From Sinisalibacter aestuarii (GTDB lineage: Bacteria; Pseudomonadota; Alphaproteobacteria; Rhodobacterales; Rhodobacteraceae), in the NCBI RefSeq assembly GCF_027923545.1, contig NZ_BROH01000012.1, positions 1 to 64,000 of the forward strand: a stretch of DNA of 64,000 nucleotides, written 5' to 3'. Of the stretch, positions 47,005 to 53,566 are shown piece after piece. The notes under the pieces are model-generated. The model did not search any database, had not been told where the DNA came from, and saw nothing but the letters and a program-made list of their open reading frames with translations. Positions within the stretch are counted from its first letter, which is position 1. Every line of letters starts with the position of its first letter. The position numbers and the translations under genes were made by a program.

Positions 47005-47589
47005 CTATCTCATTTGGCGTTCCCATTCGCTCCAATCAACGGGTCCATGGTCTTTGACTTCTTCGAAGCTACCCGGGCCTGCGTTGTCGCAGAAGATGAC
47101 TAGGTTCGAACAATCCCACCTCGCGTTTGGAACCTTCAGACCCTGGATTAGCCGGTCATTACCTGACCCTAAGAAATGCGCGGCCTCCGCAACTTCTTGG
47201 CATCGCGGGTACTCGTCGGCACGCTCAGCGTAGGACAGTTGACCGTAGCTGGCCGTATTGACCCCGAGTGCCGCGATTGTTGCCAAGTCGCTCAAATCGA
47301 GGGTGGCGTCCAGTTCAATGTCAAGCTCATGTAGCCGATAGCGAACTTGCGAGGGAAATACTGGTTGGCCCCGTTTCAGGTGGAAGTACATTTCGGCAAC
47401 TGCGCCTTCCCGGGTAGTGGAGGTGTACAGTACGTCGAAGCTGCCGTCATCCCAGCGACCGCCCGCAGATGCGCAGTCGCATGGGCTGCGAGTATCCCGA
47501 ACAACGCGCCAAGCTGGGCCTCGGTGCTGAATTACTTCAAGCGCCTCGATTGCGTCCAATAGGGCACTGTCTCTCGGCAGGGTTGCCAT
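47005..47589 (-). CDS. RES-domain toxin
   Basis: A 194-residue RES-family protein. Conserved blocks: AWRVVRDTRSP (catalytic-site Arg), GGRWDDGSFDVLYTSTTREG, then AVAEMYFHL with the family Glu, and the late WDCSNLVIFCDNAG carrying the Ser region. Characterised RES toxins (MbcT, ParT and similar) degrade NAD+ or ADP-ribosylate targets and are neutralised by the Xre partner encoded three bases upstream. It is the last gene of the island operon and convergent with the integrase remnant. Confidence 0.88.
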   Translation of the reverse strand: MATLPRDSALLDAIEALEVIQHRGPAWRVVRDTRSPCDCASAGGRWDDGSFDVLYTSTTREGAVAEMYFHLKRGQPVFPSQVRYRLHELDIELDATLDLSDLATIAALGVNTASYGQLSYAERADEYPRCQEVAEAAHFLGSGNDRLIQGLKVPNARWDCSNLVIFCDNAGPGSFEEVKDHGPVDWSEWERQMR

Positions 47590-47592
47590 GTC

Positions 47593-47943
47593 CTACAAGA
47601 ATACCTCTGCTGCGAGGCGATTGATGACCTTCAGGACGTCCTCTGTCCTGCCCTCGTGGATTAGGTCAATGGCGCGCTCATCCGACAGTTGTGGGTGGCG
47701 GGCATACAGCCACGCCCTGATCTCTGCACTGGTATAGAAATCTCTCAGCCGCTGAACGACATAGTGAAGATCTGAAAGGACCAACTCGTTCTTGGGTTGT
47801 GGGTTCAGGGACCCCGACTTCCAGCGAGACACTGTTGCCTTAGACACCGAGGTGATGTTGGCAATATCAGTCCCTTTAAGCCCACCGTCTTTGGATAGGT
47901 CTTCGATATTTCTAGCAACTGGCGTCATGTGAAGCTGGTTCAT
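47593..47943 (-). CDS. Xre/MbcA/ParS-family antitoxin
   Basis: A 116-residue antitoxin. The helix-turn-helix is GLKGTDIANITSVSKATVSR at about 26-45. The C-terminal toxin-binding (DUF2384-type) part is IRAWLYARHPQLSDERAIDL, then IHEGRTEDVLKVINRLAAEV. This is the standard partner of RES toxins. Its start overlaps the stop of the upstream TIM-barrel-like gene by four bases (ATGA), so the three genes are translationally coupled. It probably autoregulates the promoter at 49330. Confidence 0.9.
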   Translation of the reverse strand: MNQLHMTPVARNIEDLSKDGGLKGTDIANITSVSKATVSRWKSGSLNPQPKNELVLSDLHYVVQRLRDFYTSAEIRAWLYARHPQLSDERAIDLIHEGRTEDVLKVINRLAAEVFL

Positions 47944-49295
47944 GATTTTTGTCCGATTTCGATGTCTGTGCCGCTATCCCGCCGGGGGCAAACTGGTCGC
48001 GCGCGGTGGGGGCGGTCTTTCTTCTCCTCATGCATGTGCTCGAACGCACTGCGCATCTTCCCGATCTTGTCGCTGTGATCTGCCAGTCTTACCAGCAGCC
48101 TTTCGAGGTCTACCCCGCGCTGCTCAGCTTCTTCTTTCTTCGGTTTCAAGTTCTTAACCTGACGAGCGTTACGATCCACTTCTTTGACGCGGTGCTCCAA
48201 GAAGTGGTCGGCTCTGCGTTGGTCCGGCACCGCAGCAATGGTCGCCAGATGCGTCAAAGCCTCATGCGCTGCGACGCGCTTCGTGTCCGCGATCATGTCG
48301 CCAATACCATTTGGGCACACCTTTCGATCCGGGCATACCAGCAACCTTTTGCCGCCGCGCGCCGAGCACATAACCTCAAACTCCGGAACGGACAGTGAGC
48401 GATTTAGGCCGGGTACGCTCACTCGCTTCTGTGATCCACCCTTTTGCCCATCGCGCGGAGCAGGGGGCTTCTCCCAACCGGACGCCGAAAAACGTTCCCT
48501 TTCGCCTATCCCGTGTGCCAGCCCAGACACCGCACCGAAGGCAACAGCAGCTTCGCCAACCAGACCGCCTAGGTAGTCGGAAATAATGGGCTTGCCAAGG
48601 TTGTGCAGGCCGTGAAGCGCACTGAGAAACCTCGCGGCAGCAAGCGGACCAGCATCATTGCCAAATCCGGAGGCGCGAAGCCAGAGATTGTCAAAGGGCA
48701 ACCCGTCGAGGCCTGCAACGAACTCGCTGCGTTTTGCGGCATCGTTGATCTCTGTATGTTTGGTCACAAGTAAGTAGTCGATGCCAATGCTGCTACCGCC
48801 CTCGCGGTCCAGAGCCTCACGCAGATATTCACAAGAGCGCCGGTCAACTTCAAACCAACCGTCGAAGTCCTTCGCATTGATGAAGTGGCCCGGTGCAAGC
48901 ACTGCATCGACGCCGAACTCAACAGCGCAGCGCGCGATCTCGCCGAAAATATCATCAGCCCGTTTGGCCGCGAAGAACTCGGGGCCAATTGGGCCTCCCG
49001 GGTTCATTGCGCCCCACGGAGCGTGTTTGGGCCAGCCTCCAAACTTGTTGTGGGCTGCTAGTTCGGCCGCCTTCGTGTCCATCACAACTTCCGCGCCAGC
49101 AGCCTTGAATGCTCGAATGATCTCACGCTGATGCGATATGCGAGAGGCATCCACCACGACACGGGTCGCGGGTAGGCGTCCTTCAACAAGCATAGAGCCA
49201 AGCCGCTGATAGGCCGTTTCGCCAAGGCGGATGTACTGGCCGACAGGCGTAGTCGGGTGAGCTGCAAAGGGGAACTCTACTACGTTGGTAGGCAT
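47940..49295 (-). CDS. Unrecognised TIM-barrel-like protein in toxin-antitoxin operon
   Basis: A 451-residue protein I do not recognise. Alternating beta/alpha segments suggest a (beta/alpha)8 barrel: ATRVVVDASRISHQREIIRA, AGAEVVMDTKAAELAAHNKF, EFGVDAVLAPGHFI, SSIGIDYLLVTKH, FDNLWLRASGFG and GKPIISDYLGGLVGEAAVAF. There is a loose resemblance to tRNA-guanine transglycosylase barrels, and VCPDRKVCPNG plus a downstream His could bind zinc, but this is weak. Residues about 370-430 are charged and coiled-coil-like. Start at 49295 (MPTNVVEFPF): the promoter -10 box covers the earlier ATG at 49328, and GCGAGG precedes 49295. It is the first gene of the operon with Xre and RES. Confidence 0.6.
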   Translation of the reverse strand: MPTNVVEFPFAAHPTTPVGQYIRLGETAYQRLGSMLVEGRLPATRVVVDASRISHQREIIRAFKAAGAEVVMDTKAAELAAHNKFGGWPKHAPWGAMNPGGPIGPEFFAAKRADDIFGEIARCAVEFGVDAVLAPGHFINAKDFDGWFEVDRRSCEYLREALDREGGSSIGIDYLLVTKHTEINDAAKRSEFVAGLDGLPFDNLWLRASGFGNDAGPLAAARFLSALHGLHNLGKPIISDYLGGLVGEAAVAFGAVSGLAHGIGERERFSASGWEKPPAPRDGQKGGSQKRVSVPGLNRSLSVPEFEVMCSARGGKRLLVCPDRKVCPNGIGDMIADTKRVAAHEALTHLATIAAVPDQRRADHFLEHRVKEVDRNARQVKNLKPKKEEAEQRGVDLERLLVRLADHSDKIGKMRSAFEHMHEEKKDRPHRARPVCPRRDSGTDIEIGQKS

Positions 49296-49329
49296 CGCGG
49301 GCCTCGCGAGTTGATGTTCTTGTTGCATC

Positions 49330-49358
49330 AATGTACGCCCGTGAAACAAAAAAGTCAA
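49330..49358 (-). promoter_or_regulatory. Promoter of the island operon
   Basis: On the minus strand TTGACT (49358-49353) and TACATT (49335-49330) are separated by 17 bp. The transcription start would fall near 49323, giving a short leader before ATG 49295. This excludes the upstream ATG at 49328. Confidence 0.65.
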
Positions 49359-49402
49359 TCTTTTGCCCGAGCAGTCCACTGCACCTTGCGCGCAATACGC
49401 TG

Positions 49403-49423
49403 GTGCGACACAAGAGTGAGACA
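49403..49423 (+). repeat. Paired GTGMGACA direct repeats, right end
   Basis: GTGCGACA-N5-GTGAGACA, same orientation and spacing as the pair at 46182, 61 bases inside the distal att copy. It lies about 45 bases upstream of the operon promoter -35 box, so a recombination protein bound here could also affect transcription. Confidence 0.65.
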
Positions 49424-49474
49424 CAACGCAAACCTCGCTCTTGGCGAGTTCTGCAATATCAAGCGCTTGCGGTG

Positions 49475-49506
49475 ATGGTGGGCATTCCAGGGTCGCCCAC
49501 CATTCC
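49475..49506 (+). repeat. att site, distal copy (attR), with inverted repeat
   Basis: Bases 49484-49506 repeat the tRNA-proximal att sequence exactly. Here the core is preceded by ATGGTGGGC (49475-49483), complementary to GCCCACCAT (49495-49503), so this copy forms a 9-bp palindrome that the tRNA copy lacks. The remaining 183 bp up to the dioxygenase gene show no gene. Confidence 0.85.
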
Positions 49507-49689
49507 CCCACACCACGATCACACATTGCGCGCCATTGTCGTGCCGGGGCAAAGCCTGTAGCCTCACCCTATGATGTTCACGTCCACATTCTTCCCGCTG
49601 GTCTGAACGGCTGATGTCGTTTCGGCGCCGCTGCGCCGGTCAGATCAGAACGGCCCCGCGGAGGCGGTGGCCGATAGGGAGAATGTTTC

Positions 49690-50481
49690 ATGCACGACAA
49701 TGCAATAACCGGCCTGACCGAGCGTCAGGTCCGCACCTTCATCGACGAGGGATTCGTCAAACTCGAACAGGCGTTCAGCCCCGAACTGGCCGCGCAATGC
49801 AGGGATGAGCTGTGGCGCGATATCGGCCTGTCGCCGGACGCGCCCGAGGACTGGCGTGCGCCGGTCGTGCGGGTGGCGGCGAAGGCCACGCCGCCTTTCG
49901 TGGCCGCGGCCAACACACCCCGGCTGCATGCGGCTTACGATCGGCTGGCCGGTGTGAACCGCTGGCTGGCGCCGGGCGGGCTGGGCACCTTTCCGATCCG
50001 CTTCCCGTCGCCCGAGGATCCGGGCGATCTCGGCTGGCATGTGGATGCCAGTTTCGGCACCGACAACCCGGACTTCATGGAATGGCGGGTGAACGTGACG
50101 AGCAGCGGGCGGGCCTTGCTCATGCTGTTCCTGTTCTCCGATACCGGCCCCGAGGATGCGCCGACGCGCATCCGCAAGGGCTCGCACAGGGTCATCGCGC
50201 GTGAGCTGCTGCCTTACGGCACCGCGGGCGCGACGTTGCGGCAGCTCGGGCGCGACGGGTTTTCCTCGACCGAGCGGTGCGAGGTGGAGCTGGCGACGGG
50301 GGCGGCGGGCACGGTCTATCTGTGCCATCCGTTCCTGGTTCATGCCGCCCAGCCGCATCGTGGCACCGTGCCGCGCTTCATGGCGCAGCCGCCGCTGGTG
50401 CCGAGGGGCGCGTTCGACCCGGCGCTGCCGCCGTCGCCGGTGCAGATCGCGATCCGCGAGGCCTGCGGTTTGACGCTGTAG
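49690..50481 (+). CDS. Phytanoyl-CoA dioxygenase (PhyH) family protein
   Basis: A 263-residue Fe(II)/2-oxoglutarate-dependent dioxygenase-type protein. The iron-binding His-x-Asp is in LGWHVDASFG. The distal His and the 2-oxoglutarate Arg are likely within YLCHPFLVHAAQPHRGTVPR. IRKGSHRVIARELLPYG is a typical PhyH strand-loop. The substrate cannot be told; bacterial members hydroxylate diverse small molecules. It is monocistronic with a strong hairpin after the stop. Confidence 0.82.
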   Translation: MHDNAITGLTERQVRTFIDEGFVKLEQAFSPELAAQCRDELWRDIGLSPDAPEDWRAPVVRVAAKATPPFVAAANTPRLHAAYDRLAGVNRWLAPGGLGTFPIRFPSPEDPGDLGWHVDASFGTDNPDFMEWRVNVTSSGRALLMLFLFSDTGPEDAPTRIRKGSHRVIARELLPYGTAGATLRQLGRDGFSSTERCEVELATGAAGTVYLCHPFLVHAAQPHRGTVPRFMAQPPLVPRGAFDPALPPSPVQIAIREACGLTL

Positions 50482-50525
50482 GCACAAACGGGTCCGGGGC
50501 TGTTCGAGCGGCCCCGGATTTGTGC
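50482..50525. terminator. Hairpin after the PhyH gene
   Basis: A long stem: outer arms GCACAAA / TTTGTGC and inner arms TCCGGGGC / GCCCCGGA around a short loop. It sits right after the stop codon. No long T-run follows, but the outer TTTGTG and stem strength suggest termination or 3'-end protection. Confidence 0.6.
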
Positions 50526-50617
50526 GGCTGGTGCCGAGCCACGGGGTGCCGGCAACAATATTGCCCCCTCCCAAGCCGCGCCGATCCATCCTTGCGCGGG
50601 CCGAATTTGACGCGGGA

Positions 50618-50645
50618 AAAAACCTTGCCCGGGCCAAAAACCTTG
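50618..50645. promoter_or_regulatory. Direct repeats upstream of the oxidoreductase operon
   Basis: Two exact copies of AAAAACCTTG at 50618-50627 and 50636-50645, start-to-start 18 bp, about 115 bases upstream of the gamma-subunit start. They could be binding sites for an activator acting on one face of the helix over two turns. No regulator gene is adjacent. Confidence 0.4.
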
Positions 50646-50757
50646 TCACAGATCATGGTTTGGCAGGGGCACAGCCCGCACAACGGAGCCAACCCGGCGA
50701 ATCCTCCGCGCGCGTTTCGCGCCCGTGCCGGGGCCTTGGCATCCAGAGAGGCACACA

Positions 50758-51324
50758 ATGATCGAATACAGAATTCATGGCCGAGGGGGGCAGGGCAGCG
50801 TTGCCGCTGCCTACCTGCTCGCCGCCGCCGCCTTTGAGGCGGGGTTTACCTGTCAGGCATTTCCCGCCTTCGGCGCAGAGCGGCGGGGCGCGCCGGTGAT
50901 GGCCTTCGTGCGGATCGACGACAAGCCGATCACGCTCAGGAGCCAGGTGCGCAATCCCGATTTCATGATCGTGCAGGACGATACGCTGCTGCTCGATCCG
51001 AACCTGACCGCCGGGCTCAGGCCGGGCGGCGCGATGCTGGTCAATTCCCGCCGTCCGGCCGAGGATTTCGCAAAGCGGTTCGATACGCGGGTGGTTGCCT
51101 TCCCGGCGACGGACCTCGCCGTTGAGGTGATCGGCAAGCCGATCCCCAATACCGCGCTGCTCGCCGCCTTCCTCGCGCTGACCGAAACGGTGCCGCAGGA
51201 GGCGCTGGCCGCCGCGCTCAGGGGCCGGTTCCACGGGGCTGTGCTCGATAAAAACCTCGTTCTGATCGAAACAGCCGCCAAGGCCGTCGAGCAGGGCGCC
51301 TGGAAGGAGTTGGCCGATGCGTGA
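50758..51324 (+). CDS. 2-oxoacid:acceptor oxidoreductase, gamma subunit
   Basis: A 188-residue gamma (PorG/PadE-like) subunit. Opening IEYRIHGRGGQGSVAAAYLL is the family nucleotide-loop signature, followed by FPAFGAERRGAPVMAFVRI. It binds CoA or structures the alpha/beta catalytic pair in ThDP-dependent 2-oxoacid oxidoreductases. Start at 50758. Its stop overlaps the alpha-subunit start by eight bases. Confidence 0.88.
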   Translation: MIEYRIHGRGGQGSVAAAYLLAAAAFEAGFTCQAFPAFGAERRGAPVMAFVRIDDKPITLRSQVRNPDFMIVQDDTLLLDPNLTAGLRPGGAMLVNSRRPAEDFAKRFDTRVVAFPATDLAVEVIGKPIPNTALLAAFLALTETVPQEALAAALRGRFHGAVLDKNLVLIETAAKAVEQGAWKELADA

Positions 51325-52492
51325 AGCACTTGAAGGCTCGCTGGCCATTGCCCGCGCCGTGTCGATGGCCAAGCCGGACGTGGTGGCCGCCTATCCGATC
51401 ACACCGCAGACCCATATCGTCGAGAATATCTCCAAGCTGGTGGCCGAGGGCGATCTGCACACCGAATTCGTGAGTGTCGAGAGCGAGTTCTCGGCGGCTT
51501 CGGTGGTGCTCGGCGCCGCCGCCGCAGGCGCGCGCGCCTATACCGCCTCGGCCTCGCAGGGCATCCTGTTGATGAGCGAGGTGATGTTCAACATCTCCGG
51601 CCTTCGTGTGCCGCTGGTGATGACCATCGCCAACCGTGCCGTCGGCGGCCCGCTCAACATCTGGAACGACCAGTCCGACACGATGGCGGTGCGCGATGCC
51701 GGCTGGATTCAGCTGCACTGCATCTCCAATCAGGAGGCGGTGGATACCACGCTTCAGGCGTTCCGCATCGCGCAGGAAACCGACCTGCCGGTCGCGGTGA
51801 ACATGGACGGGTTCGTGCTCACCCACACGATGGAAGTGATCGACATGCCGACGCAGGCCGAGGTCGATGCCTTTCTGCCGCCGTTCGAATTCGCCGGTCA
51901 GCTCGATCCGGCCAATCCGCGCTCGATGGGCACGCTGGTCGATCCGAACTTCTTCCCCGAAGTGCGCCACAGCCATCATGCGGCAATGGGCAAGGCGCTG
52001 GCCAAGATCGAAGAGATCGACGCCGCTTTCGCCAAGGTCTTTGGCCGTGAAAGCGGCGGGCTGCTCACCGTCGAGGGCGACAAGAAGGCCAGGGTAGGCA
52101 TACTCGCCATGGGCTCGGTCGTCGGCACGATGCTGGCGGGCTATGAGGACTTCAAGGACGAGGTTGGCCCCGCCCGGATCATCAAGCTGCGCAGCTTCCG
52201 GCCCTTCCCGGCCAAGGCGCTGCGCAAGGCGGTGAAAGGGCTCGACAAGCTGGTGGTGATCGACCGCGCCATTTCGCCCGGCATGGGCGGCGTGCTCGGC
52301 ACCGAGGTCTCCGCCGTGCTCTCGACCATGGACAAGGCGCCCAAGGTCTACAACTACGCGCTGGGCCTCGGTGGGCGCGACATTCCCGAAAACATGTATC
52401 GTGATCTGTTGAAGCTGGTCGAAGACAAGAAAGCCCCGCGCTTTGCCGTCCTCGACGCCGATCTCGAAAAACTTGCGCCGGAGGACAGGTAA
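51317..52492 (+). CDS. 2-oxoacid:acceptor oxidoreductase, alpha subunit
   Basis: A 391-residue alpha (PorA/PadG-like) subunit. The pyrimidine-domain signature AAYPITPQTHIVENI is followed by EFVSVESEFSAASVVLGAAA with the ThDP-activating Glu, and ASASQGILLMSEVMFNISGL. The C-terminal domain contains IIKLRSFRPFPAKALRKAVK. It is coupled to gamma and to beta (stop and start share a base). The true 2-oxoacid is not determinable; pyruvate, 2-ketoisovalerate and phenylglyoxylate are the candidates by homology. Confidence 0.9.
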   Translation: MREALEGSLAIARAVSMAKPDVVAAYPITPQTHIVENISKLVAEGDLHTEFVSVESEFSAASVVLGAAAAGARAYTASASQGILLMSEVMFNISGLRVPLVMTIANRAVGGPLNIWNDQSDTMAVRDAGWIQLHCISNQEAVDTTLQAFRIAQETDLPVAVNMDGFVLTHTMEVIDMPTQAEVDAFLPPFEFAGQLDPANPRSMGTLVDPNFFPEVRHSHHAAMGKALAKIEEIDAAFAKVFGRESGGLLTVEGDKKARVGILAMGSVVGTMLAGYEDFKDEVGPARIIKLRSFRPFPAKALRKAVKGLDKLVVIDRAISPGMGGVLGTEVSAVLSTMDKAPKVYNYALGLGGRDIPENMYRDLLKLVEDKKAPRFAVLDADLEKLAPEDR

Positions 52493-53565
52493 TGGCCCCA
52501 CGTTCCGACACATCCAAGCGCCTGAGCGAGCTCAGGATGAAACATGGCCGGCCCCCGGCCTCGCCGCTGGAGCCGAAGGCCGAGAAGGCCGAAACGCTGC
52601 GTGAGGCGCAGCCGCGCTTCCGGGGGCTGGAAAGCGGCCACCGCGCCTGTCAGGGCTGCGGCGAGGCGCTGGCCGCCCGGCTGGTGATGGAAAGCGCGGG
52701 GCCTGACGTGATGGTGGCCAACGCCACCGGCTGCCTAGAGGTGTTCTCCACCCCGTGGCCGCAATCGGCCTGGCGGGTGCCGTGGATTCACTCGCTGTTT
52801 GAAAACTCCGCCGCCGTCGCCTCCGGCATGGAGGCGGCGATGAAGGCGAAGGGCAAGAACACCAAGGTGCTCAGCTTCGGCGGCGACGGAGGCACCTACG
52901 ATATCGGCTTTCAGGCCCTGTCGGGGATGCTGGAGCGCCACCACAACGTGCTCTACGTCACCTATGACAACGAAGCCTACATGAACACCGGCATCCAGCG
53001 TTCGTCGTCGACGCCGCACGCGGCCACGACCACCACCAGCCCCGCCGGCAAGGAACGGATGGGCAAGCGGCACCTGAAGAAAGACCTTCTCAGCATCATC
53101 GCCGCCCACCACATTCCCTATGCCGCCTCGGCCTCGGTGGCCTATCCGGCGGATTTGCAGCGCAAGGTGCGCTACGCGATGGGGGTGGAAGGGCCGACCT
53201 TCCTCGTCATCCACTCGCCTTGCCCGCTCGGCTGGCGGCATGACAGTGCGCTCACCGTCGAGGTCGCAAGGCGCGCGGTGCAATGTGGTCTGTTCCCGCT
53301 CGTCGAGCTGGAACGCGGGGCGCTGACCAATATCATGCCGATCCGCGAGCCGCGCCCGGTGGCCGATTACCTCGAATTGCAGGGCCGCTTCGCGCATCTG
53401 TTCCGCAAGGACGATTACCGCGCGCAGGAAGAGCTCGACCACCTTCAGGCGCTCGCCGATCACAATATCGAAACCTATGGCCTCAAGGGCGAAGGGCTCG
53501 ACCCGATGGATTCCACCGGCATGTCCCATGTGCGCCGCGGCGGCCCGCTGGCGGGGAGGAGTTGA
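52492..53565 (+). CDS. 2-oxoacid:acceptor oxidoreductase, beta subunit (ThDP-binding)
   Basis: A 357-residue beta subunit. The Cys-containing HRACQGCGEALAARLVM opens the ThDP domain. The metal/diphosphate site is VLSFGGDGGTYDIGFQALSG with the continuing YDNEAYMNTGIQRSSSTPH. No ferredoxin insert is present within beta, so electrons must leave through the partner FAD/Fe-S protein encoded next. One base separates the two genes. Confidence 0.9.
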   Translation: MAPRSDTSKRLSELRMKHGRPPASPLEPKAEKAETLREAQPRFRGLESGHRACQGCGEALAARLVMESAGPDVMVANATGCLEVFSTPWPQSAWRVPWIHSLFENSAAVASGMEAAMKAKGKNTKVLSFGGDGGTYDIGFQALSGMLERHHNVLYVTYDNEAYMNTGIQRSSSTPHAATTTTSPAGKERMGKRHLKKDLLSIIAAHHIPYAASASVAYPADLQRKVRYAMGVEGPTFLVIHSPCPLGWRHDSALTVEVARRAVQCGLFPLVELERGALTNIMPIREPRPVADYLELQGRFAHLFRKDDYRAQEELDHLQALADHNIETYGLKGEGLDPMDSTGMSHVRRGGPLAGRS

Positions 53566-53566
53566 G

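Larger units (their letters stand above)
46142..49506. mobile_element. tRNA-Tyr-integrated genomic island (3.4 kb)
   Basis: Bounded by the 23-bp direct repeats at 46123 and 49484. It holds a decayed integrase next to the tRNA-proximal end and a three-gene minus-strand operon (TIM-barrel-like protein, Xre/ParS antitoxin, RES toxin). Base composition is visibly lower in GC than the flanks. Paired GTGMGACA repeats lie inside both ends. The lack of a complete integrase implies the element is fixed or needs a helper. Confidence 0.85.

Noticed and set aside
47942-48586. Plus-strand open frames under the island operon
   Set aside because: Antisense shadows of the first operon gene without start signals or domains.
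49296-49526. N-terminal extension of the island TIM-barrel-like protein
   Set aside because: The promoter -10 box overlaps the ATG at 49328 and further upstream codons precede the promoter; 49295 has the ribosome site.
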